From positions 1,178,001 through 1,242,000 of the forward strand of contig NZ_JAUSSF010000001.1 of the NCBI RefSeq assembly GCF_030812195.1: a stretch of 64,000 bases of DNA, written 5' to 3'. The translations under genes and the position numbers were made by a program. This DNA comes from Chryseobacterium lathyri (lineage in GTDB: Bacteria; Bacteroidota; Bacteroidia; Flavobacteriales; Weeksellaceae). This document shows, piece after piece, positions 53,642 through 61,953 of the stretch (its first letter is position 1; each line of letters begins with the position of its first letter). A model generated the notes under the pieces. It worked only from the letters and a program-made list of their open reading frames with translations. It was not told where the DNA came from and searched no databases.

Positions 53642-55339
53642 TTAATATCCATTATTTTGCTTATAAAGTCCCTGACTGAAATTGATCTGTGCCAAAGGAA
53701 TCGGACAGTATTCCTCAATTCCGTGGTCAAATCCAGCCTGGGAATAGAAAGTTCTTTTAGTTTTCTCAACAGAATAATAGCTGTTCATCGTTCCTTCTGT
53801 AATACCCCATCTCACGAGGTCAAAGAAACGGCTTCCTTCCATGGCAAATTCCATTCTTCTTTCCCATCGCAACGCTTTCCTTGCAAAATCCTGATTCCAA
53901 GTGCAGTTCACTCCTGGCTCATATTTACTGATAAGATTGTTGGAGGTATAACTTCCTGTAAGAACCGTACTATTGGCAGCACGCTGTCTCACCTGATTGA
54001 TGAGTGGTAAAGCATCGTTATATTGTCCCATTTCTATCAGCGCTTCGGCTTTCATCAGCAAAACATCGGAATATCGTATGATGATTCTATTTTTTGAATT
54101 GCCGTAAAAAGGGTCTACATTCACGGTACAGCCACATCCTACAGGCACATTTTCCTTTAATGAAGAATAAAACCCATAAGTTCCCGGACTTCTGCTCCAG
54201 CTTTCCTGAAAGATTTTGTTTTCTTCGTATTTCCAAGGCAGTCCCGGCAGGGCAACGGTGTGATATAATCTAGGATCTACTTTGTAACTGTTCAGCTGGT
54301 TGTAATTCAGATCTGCATCGTTAAAAGTATCAAACATCGGTAGTCCCTGTGATGTTGTTTTGAATGCGTTCACCAAATTCTGGCTTGGCTTATGAAAATC
54401 GCAGCATCCCAAACCTTGTGGCACAGAAAGCATATCTCCGAAATTAAGTCTTCCGAAAAGTGTTCCGTCATTATCTGAATATTGAATGGAAAAGACTGCC
54501 TCCGGGCCGTTCTCGTGTGTTCCAGGAAGGAAATTATACCCAAAATCCGACTCCAGTGTGTAATTTCCGATTACCTGATTGGCCGCGTCAAGAGATTTCT
54601 GAAGCGTTACCGGATTTACCTGCGTTACCGTATAGTTATCATCCTGCTCATACGCCTGATATAGCCTGACTTTAGCAAGATAAGCATAGGCCGCGCTTTT
54701 CTTTGGCCTTCCCACTTCCGACTGTGTCGTAGGCAGATTAGCAGCTGCGAATTCAAAATTAGAAGCAATAGCTTCCCATAACTGCTGGTCGGTCTTTGCC
54801 CTGTTCGAGATTTTCGGATAATCTTCAATCGGTGTATTTTCATCCACATAAGGCACATATTTAAACAATGTTTTCAGTAAAAAGTAATAATGTCCTCTTA
54901 CGAAATTCATCTCGGCAATCCGCTTTTGCTTGTTCGGATATTCTGAATCTGAAAGCTGCTTAAGTGCGGCAATCGCTTTGTTACATCTGGAGATCCCTAC
55001 ATAATTGAGATACCATAATCTGTCTAATTCACCAAAATCCGAACGGATGTTATTTGAAATTTCAAAAAAGTGAAAGGTCTGGATATCATTGGTTCCGCTC
55101 CCCCCTTTGTACGCATCATCAGAACGGACGTTTCCATAAGGCCAAAGGCTGAAAGGGGTATCATAATGATCATTTCCAAGGGATGCATAGGCTGCAACCA
55201 CAAAACCATCCACATTCTGAGGCGTTACTACATCAGCTTCCGACAGGACACCTCTCGGCTCATTATCCAAAAAATCGTTGCAGGAAGTGGTTCCAAGCAA
55301 AAAGGCAAAAGCTATTGTTAAAAGTATATTCTTTTTCAT
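53642..55339 (-). CDS. susD: SusD/RagB-family outer membrane sugar-binding lipoprotein
   Basis: The 565-aa protein has a lipoprotein signal with Cys20 (FAFLLGTTSCNDFLDNEP, the typical SusD N-terminus) and RagB/SusD landmarks: NFVRGHYYFLLKTLFKYVPYV in the N-terminal half and, at the end, RKALRWERRMEFAMEGSRFFDLVRWG, the C-terminal SusD signature. It binds the polysaccharide on the outer surface and closes over the SusC channel. It is 18 bp after SusC. No SusE/F-type surface binding protein is next to it. The fructan ligand is inferred from GH32 and fructokinase. Confidence 0.94.
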   Translation of the reverse strand: MKKNILLTIAFAFLLGTTSCNDFLDNEPRGVLSEADVVTPQNVDGFVVAAYASLGNDHYDTPFSLWPYGNVRSDDAYKGGSGTNDIQTFHFFEISNNIRSDFGELDRLWYLNYVGISRCNKAIAALKQLSDSEYPNKQKRIAEMNFVRGHYYFLLKTLFKYVPYVDENTPIEDYPKISNRAKTDQQLWEAIASNFEFAAANLPTTQSEVGRPKKSAAYAYLAKVRLYQAYEQDDNYTVTQVNPVTLQKSLDAANQVIGNYTLESDFGYNFLPGTHENGPEAVFSIQYSDNDGTLFGRLNFGDMLSVPQGLGCCDFHKPSQNLVNAFKTTSQGLPMFDTFNDADLNYNQLNSYKVDPRLYHTVALPGLPWKYEENKIFQESWSRSPGTYGFYSSLKENVPVGCGCTVNVDPFYGNSKNRIIIRYSDVLLMKAEALIEMGQYNDALPLINQVRQRAANSTVLTGSYTSNNLISKYEPGVNCTWNQDFARKALRWERRMEFAMEGSRFFDLVRWGITEGTMNSYYSVEKTKRTFYSQAGFDHGIEEYCPIPLAQINFSQGLYKQNNGY

Positions 55340-55357
55340 TTTTTTATTATTTAAAAA

Positions 55358-58300
55358 TTAAAGGGAAAAATTAACTCCAAAATTGAACGTCAGCGGTAAC
55401 GGGTAACCGAATGCCGGTGTTTCAGGATCTATACCTGTAAAGCTCTTGGATTTTATCGTCCAAAGATTCTGAACACTTGCATATATCCTGAAATTGACAA
55501 TGTTATAATGCTCCATTAAAGATTTCGGGAAAGTATAGCCCAACTGTAAAACCCTCAACTTCAGATAATTTCCACTTTCCACATAATACGATGAGAATCG
55601 GGATTCTGCGTTGCTGTCAACCGTCGTAAGTGCAGGAATATCCGAATTGGGATTCTGTGGTGACCACGCATTCAGGAGCCTTGTTCCTTTATTGGAACCT
55701 ACATCATCCACACTCCAGAAGTCAGTCTGGTATTTTTTTGAATTAATGACATCCACGTCGCCTATGCCTTGCCAGAATGTTGAAAGATCAAAGTTTTTAT
55801 ATGAAAAGTTGAGGTTGATGCCATACATAAATCCCGGATTCGGATTACCAATCCACGTTCTGTCTTTGTCATCAATCATTCCGTCACCATTTAGATCCGC
55901 ATATCGAATCCTTCCCAAGCCTTTACCGGATTGAATTGCAGAATTATCCACCTCTGCCTGAGTCCTGAAAAGTCCATCGGCAACATAACCGTACATTGAG
56001 TTAATGGGGCGTCCCAGGATATTATCTGTTGTTCCGTTTCCACCGTAATTGTTAATAACGGATTGCGGAAGTTCGGTAATTTTGTTACGGTTCATCGAGA
56101 TGTTCCCTGAAACTTCGTAGCGGAAGCCTCCTGCGGTTTCATTCTGATAGGACAATACAACTTCAATCCCTTTATTCTCCATAGATGCACCATTGATCCA
56201 TCGATCTCCTCCTTCTCCGATCACACCCAGATAAGGTGGTAATACCAGGATATCTTTTGTTGCTTTTTTATAAACATCAACACTACCCGTCAGTTTCTGA
56301 TTAAAGAATCCGAAATCCAGACCAAGATTGGTCTGTGTGGTGGTTTCCCATCTCAGGTCGTCATTTTTTGTCTGAGTTGCAATAAAACCTGATGGCAGCA
56401 ATCCGCTACCGACACCGGAAATATCGTAAGCCGTTCCGTAAGATGTTGCCCAAGTTGGATTTCCTCCTGCATAGTTTGCTATATACAGCGAATAAACCGC
56501 CGAATTGCTGATCTCCTGGTTTCCGGTCTGCCCCCAACCTGCCCTTAATCGCAAATCTGAAAAAAACGGGATCAGATTTTCTGCAAAATGTTCTTTATTG
56601 ATCCTCCATCCTGCCGAGAATGCAGGGAAGGTTCCAAAACGGTTATTTTTACCGAATCTTGAAGAGCCGTCATAGCGCATTGTTGCAGAGAAAAGGTATC
56701 GGTTGTCATAATCATAAGAGAATTTTCCGAAGTAGGACAACAGGCTGTAGTGGGTGGAGCTTCCGCCGTTGAAAGCATCTCCTGTTCCCGCATCGGGATA
56801 CATATAATCTGGTGTTTCTATCAGGAATCCTTCTTTTCTCAGCCAGGTATTTTTATACGTATCCCGATACATTTCCATTCCGCCCAAAACATCAAAATGG
56901 TGTTTTCCTGCTTTTGCGGTATATTGTGCCGTGTTAGACCAAGTCCATTTTTCTGTGTCTGACTGGTCGATGTTCACTGCATTGGTTTTATTTTGCAGGT
57001 AGCCCGAAACATAGCTTCTTTGCAGCATTCTTTTGTAATAATTGGAAAGATCGATTCCGAAGCTGGACTTTAAGGTCAGATTTTTCACAGGCTGCAATTC
57101 GGCATAGACATTTCCGAAGAATCTTTGGTACTGATAGCCATTGTCCTTATTGTATTCCAAAAGCCGGACAGGGTTCTGTCTGTCATTCATTCCGCCAACT
57201 GGTCCGCCCCACCCGATTCCGTCTACAGTATGAACCGGAATGATAGGCAAAGCACGTAATGCAGGGTCCAAAACGCCCGGATCCATCAGCTCATTGGTTT
57301 TATTGAACGTGAAATTTTCCCCGATTTTCAGCTTTCCGTCGAAAAAGTTATAGGAGGTATTGATACGGGCTGACAATCTTTTAAAATTGGTGAGTTTCAC
57401 GATTCCATCATTGTTATAATACCCTAGAGAGAAAAAGTAAGAACCTTTGTCCGAAGCGCTCGAAGCAGAAACATCCAAAGAATTGGCAATACCCGCCTGC
57501 GAAACTTCATCATACCAGTTGGTATCGGCTGACTTTATGGTTTTTGCAGCATCCAGATATTCCGGAACGTTGCTGTTGTATAAGGTTGGAATGCCATTTT
57601 GAACACCCCAGTCAAAACTGTAGCTAAGATTATTGCTATTCGGATTAAGTCCGTCATTGATGTTCGCCTGCCAAAGTACCTGTCCGAATTGTTTTGCGTT
57701 CAGAACCTCTGTTTTTTTGGTATATTGTGAATACGCCGTATAGTAATTAAGGTCGATTCTCATCTTCCCTTTTTTTCCTTTTTTGGTAGTGATAATGATA
57801 ACACCATTGGCAGCCCTGGAACCGTAGATACTTGCAGAAGATGCATCTTTCAGAACCTGCATCGATTCGATGTCACCTGGATTAAGTTCGTTCATTCCAG
57901 CTTTTGTGGGAACGCCATCGATCACATAAAGCGGATCTGTATTATTTAACGTTCCTACACCACGAATCAGCACTTTTGTGTTACTGCCGGAAGGCGATCC
58001 GTCGGCTGTGATATTAACACCTGCTACTCTTCCCTGCAAAGATTTGATCGGATTCGGTTCGGTTTGCTTGTTCAGGTCTTTCATATCCACTACGGAAACC
58101 GCACCGGTAATGTCCGCTTTTTTTTGCTTAGTATATCCGGTTACGATGACCTCATCTATACTTTTTATTTTCTCTGCAGCTAAAACGATGTTAAGAATTG
58201 TCTTTTCATCCACGACCACTTCACGGGTGGAATAATCCGGATAAGTGAAAATTAAAGTATTTCCTTTTTGCAGGTCATTAATCTGGAATGCACCGCTACT

Positions 58301-58459
58301 GTCTGTTGTGGTATTGGCTCCTGTTTCCGAAACGGTTACGATAACCCCGCTCAACGGTTTCTGATTTGAGGAAACTACCTTACCTTTAATTACTTCCTGC
58401 GCAAATACATACGAAAAAGGAAGAAGGCAAAAGGCGATGGCTGTTTTATATTTCTTCAT
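55358..58459 (-). CDS. susC: SusC/RagA-family TonB-dependent transporter
   Basis: The 1033-aa protein has a signal peptide, a CarboxypepD_reg domain (KGKVVSSNQKPLSGVIVTVS, about residues 24-100), a TonB box-like segment (IDEVIVTGYTKQKKAD), a plug with VLIRGVGTLNNTDPLYVIDG, and a 22-strand barrel ending TFNFGVNFSL. It imports oligosaccharides captured by SusD using TonB energy. It is 11 bp after GH32 and 18 bp before SusD. The gene order SusC-SusD is standard. Confidence 0.95.
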   Translation of the reverse strand: MKKYKTAIAFCLLPFSYVFAQEVIKGKVVSSNQKPLSGVIVTVSETGANTTTDSSGAFQINDLQKGNTLIFTYPDYSTREVVVDEKTILNIVLAAEKIKSIDEVIVTGYTKQKKADITGAVSVVDMKDLNKQTEPNPIKSLQGRVAGVNITADGSPSGSNTKVLIRGVGTLNNTDPLYVIDGVPTKAGMNELNPGDIESMQVLKDASSASIYGSRAANGVIIITTKKGKKGKMRIDLNYYTAYSQYTKKTEVLNAKQFGQVLWQANINDGLNPNSNNLSYSFDWGVQNGIPTLYNSNVPEYLDAAKTIKSADTNWYDEVSQAGIANSLDVSASSASDKGSYFFSLGYYNNDGIVKLTNFKRLSARINTSYNFFDGKLKIGENFTFNKTNELMDPGVLDPALRALPIIPVHTVDGIGWGGPVGGMNDRQNPVRLLEYNKDNGYQYQRFFGNVYAELQPVKNLTLKSSFGIDLSNYYKRMLQRSYVSGYLQNKTNAVNIDQSDTEKWTWSNTAQYTAKAGKHHFDVLGGMEMYRDTYKNTWLRKEGFLIETPDYMYPDAGTGDAFNGGSSTHYSLLSYFGKFSYDYDNRYLFSATMRYDGSSRFGKNNRFGTFPAFSAGWRINKEHFAENLIPFFSDLRLRAGWGQTGNQEISNSAVYSLYIANYAGGNPTWATSYGTAYDISGVGSGLLPSGFIATQTKNDDLRWETTTQTNLGLDFGFFNQKLTGSVDVYKKATKDILVLPPYLGVIGEGGDRWINGASMENKGIEVVLSYQNETAGGFRYEVSGNISMNRNKITELPQSVINNYGGNGTTDNILGRPINSMYGYVADGLFRTQAEVDNSAIQSGKGLGRIRYADLNGDGMIDDKDRTWIGNPNPGFMYGINLNFSYKNFDLSTFWQGIGDVDVINSKKYQTDFWSVDDVGSNKGTRLLNAWSPQNPNSDIPALTTVDSNAESRFSSYYVESGNYLKLRVLQLGYTFPKSLMEHYNIVNFRIYASVQNLWTIKSKSFTGIDPETPAFGYPLPLTFNFGVNFSL

Positions 58460-58470
58460 AATATAGTTTT

Positions 58471-60033
58471 TTATTTGATATTAATCTGATGAGCATTGAT
58501 GTTCAGAGTACTTCCTTTGGTATCTGTGGATAAGCTCAGCTCCGAAAAGTTTTCATTAGGGAAGAAGATTTCGGTCATTACTTTTTCGCCGTTATTGAAG
58601 AAAATTTCGATGGAAGTTTTATCCAGTACAATTTTGAACGTTGCGTTTTGGTAGCTTTTTGATAATGGCGCCTTTGAAACCCGGTTTGCAAAATTATCCT
58701 TAAAATCAGTTTTACCGGATTTGGTGCGGTCAATAAAAAGTTCCTGCCTGTTATTATCAATTCCGAAAATTACCTGTTCTCCCAGTGAATTTTTCAAAGT
58801 AAAAGTGTAAACTCCTTTGGTCATTTTTTTGAGATCAGCATCGATAACTGCTTTGGAAAGATCTATTTCTCCTTTGCTGATAAGTTTTTTATCAGAAACA
58901 AGACTGATTTCTTTTCTGACGGTCTTCCCATCGTAATTTTTGAGCTGGGAAACAGGAATATTTTTCAAAATGTAACCATCTTTTGACCTTTTCAAAACCA
59001 CTTCACGGGGAATAGTAGAACTTCCCCTCCATTTTTCCGTTGGTACATCCGGTGAATAATCCCAGTTTGACATCCAGCCTATAATTACTCTTTTGTTATC
59101 CGGAACATTATCAAAAGAGACACTCGCATAATTATCGCGTCCCCAATCCAGCCAGACCACTTTTTCTTTTTCAAGCTGCTTTGTAAAAACATCGTCCATT
59201 TTGAAAGTTTTTCCGTCAAAATCTCCTACAAAATACTGTGCAGCAGAACCTCCGTTCGGACCACCCGGATTGATATTGACGATAAGCACCCATTTTTCTT
59301 CATTGGTTCCTTCTACTTTTATCGGGAAAAGATCCGGACATTCCCAAACGCCGCCGTGTCCGCCGAAATCTTTACCAAATTCTGAAAGAAAAGTCCAGTC
59401 TTTCAGGTTTTTTGAGGCATAAAAATGCTGTCTGTCCTGTACCGCCAATCCCATTACCCATTGTTTTCTTTTGGCATCCCAGAAAACCTTGGGATCCCTA
59501 AAATCTTTTATCCCGGGATTTTTCAATACAGGATTGTTACTGTATTTGGTCCAGGTTTTTCCGTTATCTAAAGAATAAGCGATTGCCTGAGACTGCGTAT
59601 CAATTTCTCCGGCTTTCTCTTTCTTCATATCATGGTACGTAAAAATTGCTACCACAGGAACATTTTTTCCATCGCCAAATCCCGATGTATTATCTTTATC
59701 CACAACAGCACTTCCTGAGAATATTGCACCCTTTTCATCATAGGCAATTGCAGGAGCCAGTTCTTCCCATTTGATAAGATCTTTACTGATGGCGTGTCCC
59801 CAATGCATCTTACCAAAATCCGGCACACTTTGAAACGGCGTATACTGGAAAAACAAGTGATAAGTTCCATTGAGATAAAACAGTCCGTTCGGATCATTCA
59901 TCCAGCCTTTTTGAAGGGTGAAGTGATAGTTGGGCCTGTAGAGTTGCTCTTCAGACGTTTTCGAATCCGACTGTGCATTGAGCACGGAATAAAACGTAGA
60001 AGCGAGGATTAAAGTTGATATGATTTTCTTCAT
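58471..60033 (-). CDS. Glycoside hydrolase family 32 (fructanase/levanase/inulinase)
   Basis: The 520-aa exported enzyme has all three GH32 landmarks: WMNDPNG with nucleophile Asp47, FRDPKVF with the transition-state Asp180, and WECPDLF with acid/base Glu231. The C-terminal 150 residues form the beta-sandwich module. The signal peptide (LILASTFYSVLNA) lacks a lipobox, so it is probably periplasmic or secreted. It hydrolyses beta-fructosides, releasing fructose. It lies 94 bp after the MFS gene and 11 bp before SusC. Levan versus inulin preference is not readable. Confidence 0.95.
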   Translation of the reverse strand: MKKIISTLILASTFYSVLNAQSDSKTSEEQLYRPNYHFTLQKGWMNDPNGLFYLNGTYHLFFQYTPFQSVPDFGKMHWGHAISKDLIKWEELAPAIAYDEKGAIFSGSAVVDKDNTSGFGDGKNVPVVAIFTYHDMKKEKAGEIDTQSQAIAYSLDNGKTWTKYSNNPVLKNPGIKDFRDPKVFWDAKRKQWVMGLAVQDRQHFYASKNLKDWTFLSEFGKDFGGHGGVWECPDLFPIKVEGTNEEKWVLIVNINPGGPNGGSAAQYFVGDFDGKTFKMDDVFTKQLEKEKVVWLDWGRDNYASVSFDNVPDNKRVIIGWMSNWDYSPDVPTEKWRGSSTIPREVVLKRSKDGYILKNIPVSQLKNYDGKTVRKEISLVSDKKLISKGEIDLSKAVIDADLKKMTKGVYTFTLKNSLGEQVIFGIDNNRQELFIDRTKSGKTDFKDNFANRVSKAPLSKSYQNATFKIVLDKTSIEIFFNNGEKVMTEIFFPNENFSELSLSTDTKGSTLNINAHQINIK

Positions 60034-60127
60034 TATGATTATTTAATAAGAGATTTTGAATTATTTAAAAACACTTTATTCAATTTATAGAGATGTTCTT
60101 CCCGATGATTATATTGATTCTTTAAAT

Positions 60128-61438
60128 CTATTTCGTCAGTGTTTTGCTTAATTTTTCCAGTGATATACCTTTGGTTTCCGGCATCATAAACATCACAAAA
60201 AATAACTGGAATACCATTGCAACAGTAAAGACCAAAAACACGGTCCCGGCTCCGATGGTGGAAAATAATGTAGGAATCAATGATGGAATGATCGCTGCCA
60301 GAAGCCAGTGTGTGGAACTTCCGAAAGCCTGTCCCGATGCCCGGAGATGATTCGGGAAAATCTCAGAAATGAATACCCAAATCACCGTCCCCTGACCAAT
60401 AGCGTGGGAAGCAATGAAGAGGAACAGGAAAATTGGAATCGCCAATCCCGACCAATGGAAATAAAACGCTATAGAAACCAGCCCTAAAGAAATGATATAA
60501 CCTACAGAACCCAAATACATCAGTGTTCTTCTCCCGACTTTATCAATGAGGTTTACCCCAACCAGAGTGAAAACCATATTCACAACACCGATCCCGATAC
60601 TGCTGAGAAGTGCCGTTTTCTCACCCAAACCTGCTTCGCCAAAAATTCTTGGTGCATAATACAGGAATGCGTTGATTCCTGACATCTGATTGAAAAAGGC
60701 TACAAGAAAAGCCAGCATCAAAGGAAAACGGTATTTTTTCATAAAGATATTTTCCTTTGGCGATTCTGCTTGGTCATCTTCCATCTGCGTGATCAAAGTT
60801 TCAGAATCCTGGTCCGGGCTCAGGATTTTCATCACTTTTTTTGCTTCTTCTATTCTGGATTGGGAAACCAGCCATCTCGGGCTTTCTGGAATGGTAAGCA
60901 CACATAATGTATAGATCGCTGCGGGGATTGCCTGCACGCCAAGCATCCATCTCCAATCGTTGTCGCCGATACCGCTTAGTAAATAATTTGATAAAAATGC
61001 AATTAAAATCCCCAGAACAATATTGAACTGATACAGGGACACCATCCTGCCGCGGTCTTTTGCAGGCGCAATCTCTGAAATATAAGCCGGTGCAGCAATT
61101 GTAGAAGCACCAACGCCCAAACCACCCATAAACCTGAAAAATGCAAACAGATAAGGATCATTGGAAAGTGCCGTTCCTATCGCAGAAAACGCATATAAGA
61201 CACCAATGATCAAGAGTGTTTTTTTCCGCCCGAATGTATTGGTCGGGATTCCGCCGAAAATAGCACCTATCACTGTACCCCATAATGCCATTCCCATCAC
61301 AACTGCTCCGTGAAATGCATCTGAGCTGCCCCAGAGTGTCTGCAGTTTTTTGTCTGCGCCGGAAATCACAACCACATCAAACCCGAAGAGAAATCCTGCC
61401 AAAGCTGCCGTGACAGACCACATAAGAATTTTATTCAT
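60128..61438 (-). CDS. Sugar porter family MFS transporter, probable fructose importer
   Basis: The 436-aa protein has twelve hydrophobic helices with the sugar porter signatures GRKKTLLIIG, PESPRWLV in the loop after TM6, GRRTLMYLGS, and PETKG at the end. It carries monosaccharides across the inner membrane with protons. It is the first gene of the operon leading to GH32, SusC, SusD and fructokinase, so fructose is the natural substrate (inference). Its promoter region holds the candidate -33/-7 pair at 61521-61550. Confidence 0.92.
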   Translation of the reverse strand: MNKILMWSVTAALAGFLFGFDVVVISGADKKLQTLWGSSDAFHGAVVMGMALWGTVIGAIFGGIPTNTFGRKKTLLIIGVLYAFSAIGTALSNDPYLFAFFRFMGGLGVGASTIAAPAYISEIAPAKDRGRMVSLYQFNIVLGILIAFLSNYLLSGIGDNDWRWMLGVQAIPAAIYTLCVLTIPESPRWLVSQSRIEEAKKVMKILSPDQDSETLITQMEDDQAESPKENIFMKKYRFPLMLAFLVAFFNQMSGINAFLYYAPRIFGEAGLGEKTALLSSIGIGVVNMVFTLVGVNLIDKVGRRTLMYLGSVGYIISLGLVSIAFYFHWSGLAIPIFLFLFIASHAIGQGTVIWVFISEIFPNHLRASGQAFGSSTHWLLAAIIPSLIPTLFSTIGAGTVFLVFTVAMVFQLFFVMFMMPETKGISLEKLSKTLTK

Positions 61439-61520
61439 CTGTTAAAATATTTATTTGTTTGTGGCTAATATATCCTGGGACGGCAATCCGAAGGTCTAAT
61501 TATGTAACTAAATATTTCGG

Positions 61521-61550
61521 CAAGGTTAATTATTTATTAATTAATTTCAA
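61521..61550 (-). promoter_or_regulatory. Candidate promoter of the fructan operon
   Basis: On the minus strand TTG (61548-61550) and TAACCTTG (61521-61528, one mismatch to TANNTTTG) are separated by 19 bp, the Bacteroidota spacing. They lie 83-112 bp before the MFS start codon. Confidence 0.55.
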
Positions 61551-61604
61551 TTAACTGTAAATCAATAATTTATTAAAATATAATTTTATTAAAGTTTCAT
61601 CGGG

Positions 61605-61640
61605 TTATAAAAATGTAACATTGTTTTATAAAAATGTTAC
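61605..61640. promoter_or_regulatory. 21-bp-spaced direct repeat, candidate site of the hybrid regulator
   Basis: TTATAAAAATGTAAC (61605-61619) and TTATAAAAATGTTAC (61626-61640) match at 14 of 15 positions and start exactly 21 bp apart, two helical turns. AraC-type HTH domains of hybrid two-component regulators bind direct repeats with this kind of phasing. The inner bases also form an inverted repeat GTAACATT/AATGTTAC. It is 55 bp upstream of the candidate -33 TTG. Confidence 0.6.
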
Positions 61641-61811
61641 GTGTATTTTGTGTTTTTAAGATCTAAGAACAATTTATGATATGAAAGTTTTAACCGAAAA
61701 ACAGGTCAAGGTGTATGGTTTTTGGGGCCAGTAACTTTAGGAATTATAATTCGTGCGGAAAGCTGTTTATTGTCCGAATGAAGGCGCGTTGTTGAGAACG
61801 TGTAATAAAAA

Positions 61812-61836
61812 AGCAGCAGTTTGATTTGCTGCTGCT
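61812..61836 (-). terminator. Intrinsic terminator of the hybrid regulator gene
   Basis: On the minus strand AGCAGCAG pairs with CTGCTGCT around a 9-nt loop and is followed by TTTTTT. It lies about 118 bp after the regulator's stop codon and closes its transcript before the operon promoter. Confidence 0.85.
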
Positions 61837-61953
61837 GAATATGGTAAAAATATCAGATGTAAAAATTGATATCAAATATAGATTATAGCTTCAGAGTTTG
61901 TTATTATAATGTTACATTCAAATAGGTGACCATTTGATTTCGTACATGCTTTA

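Noticed and set aside
61681..61734. 17-codon ORF MKVLTEKQVKVYGFWGQ between the hybrid regulator and the fructan operon
   Set aside because: Too short and with no promoter or homology I can recognise; it may be a chance frame.
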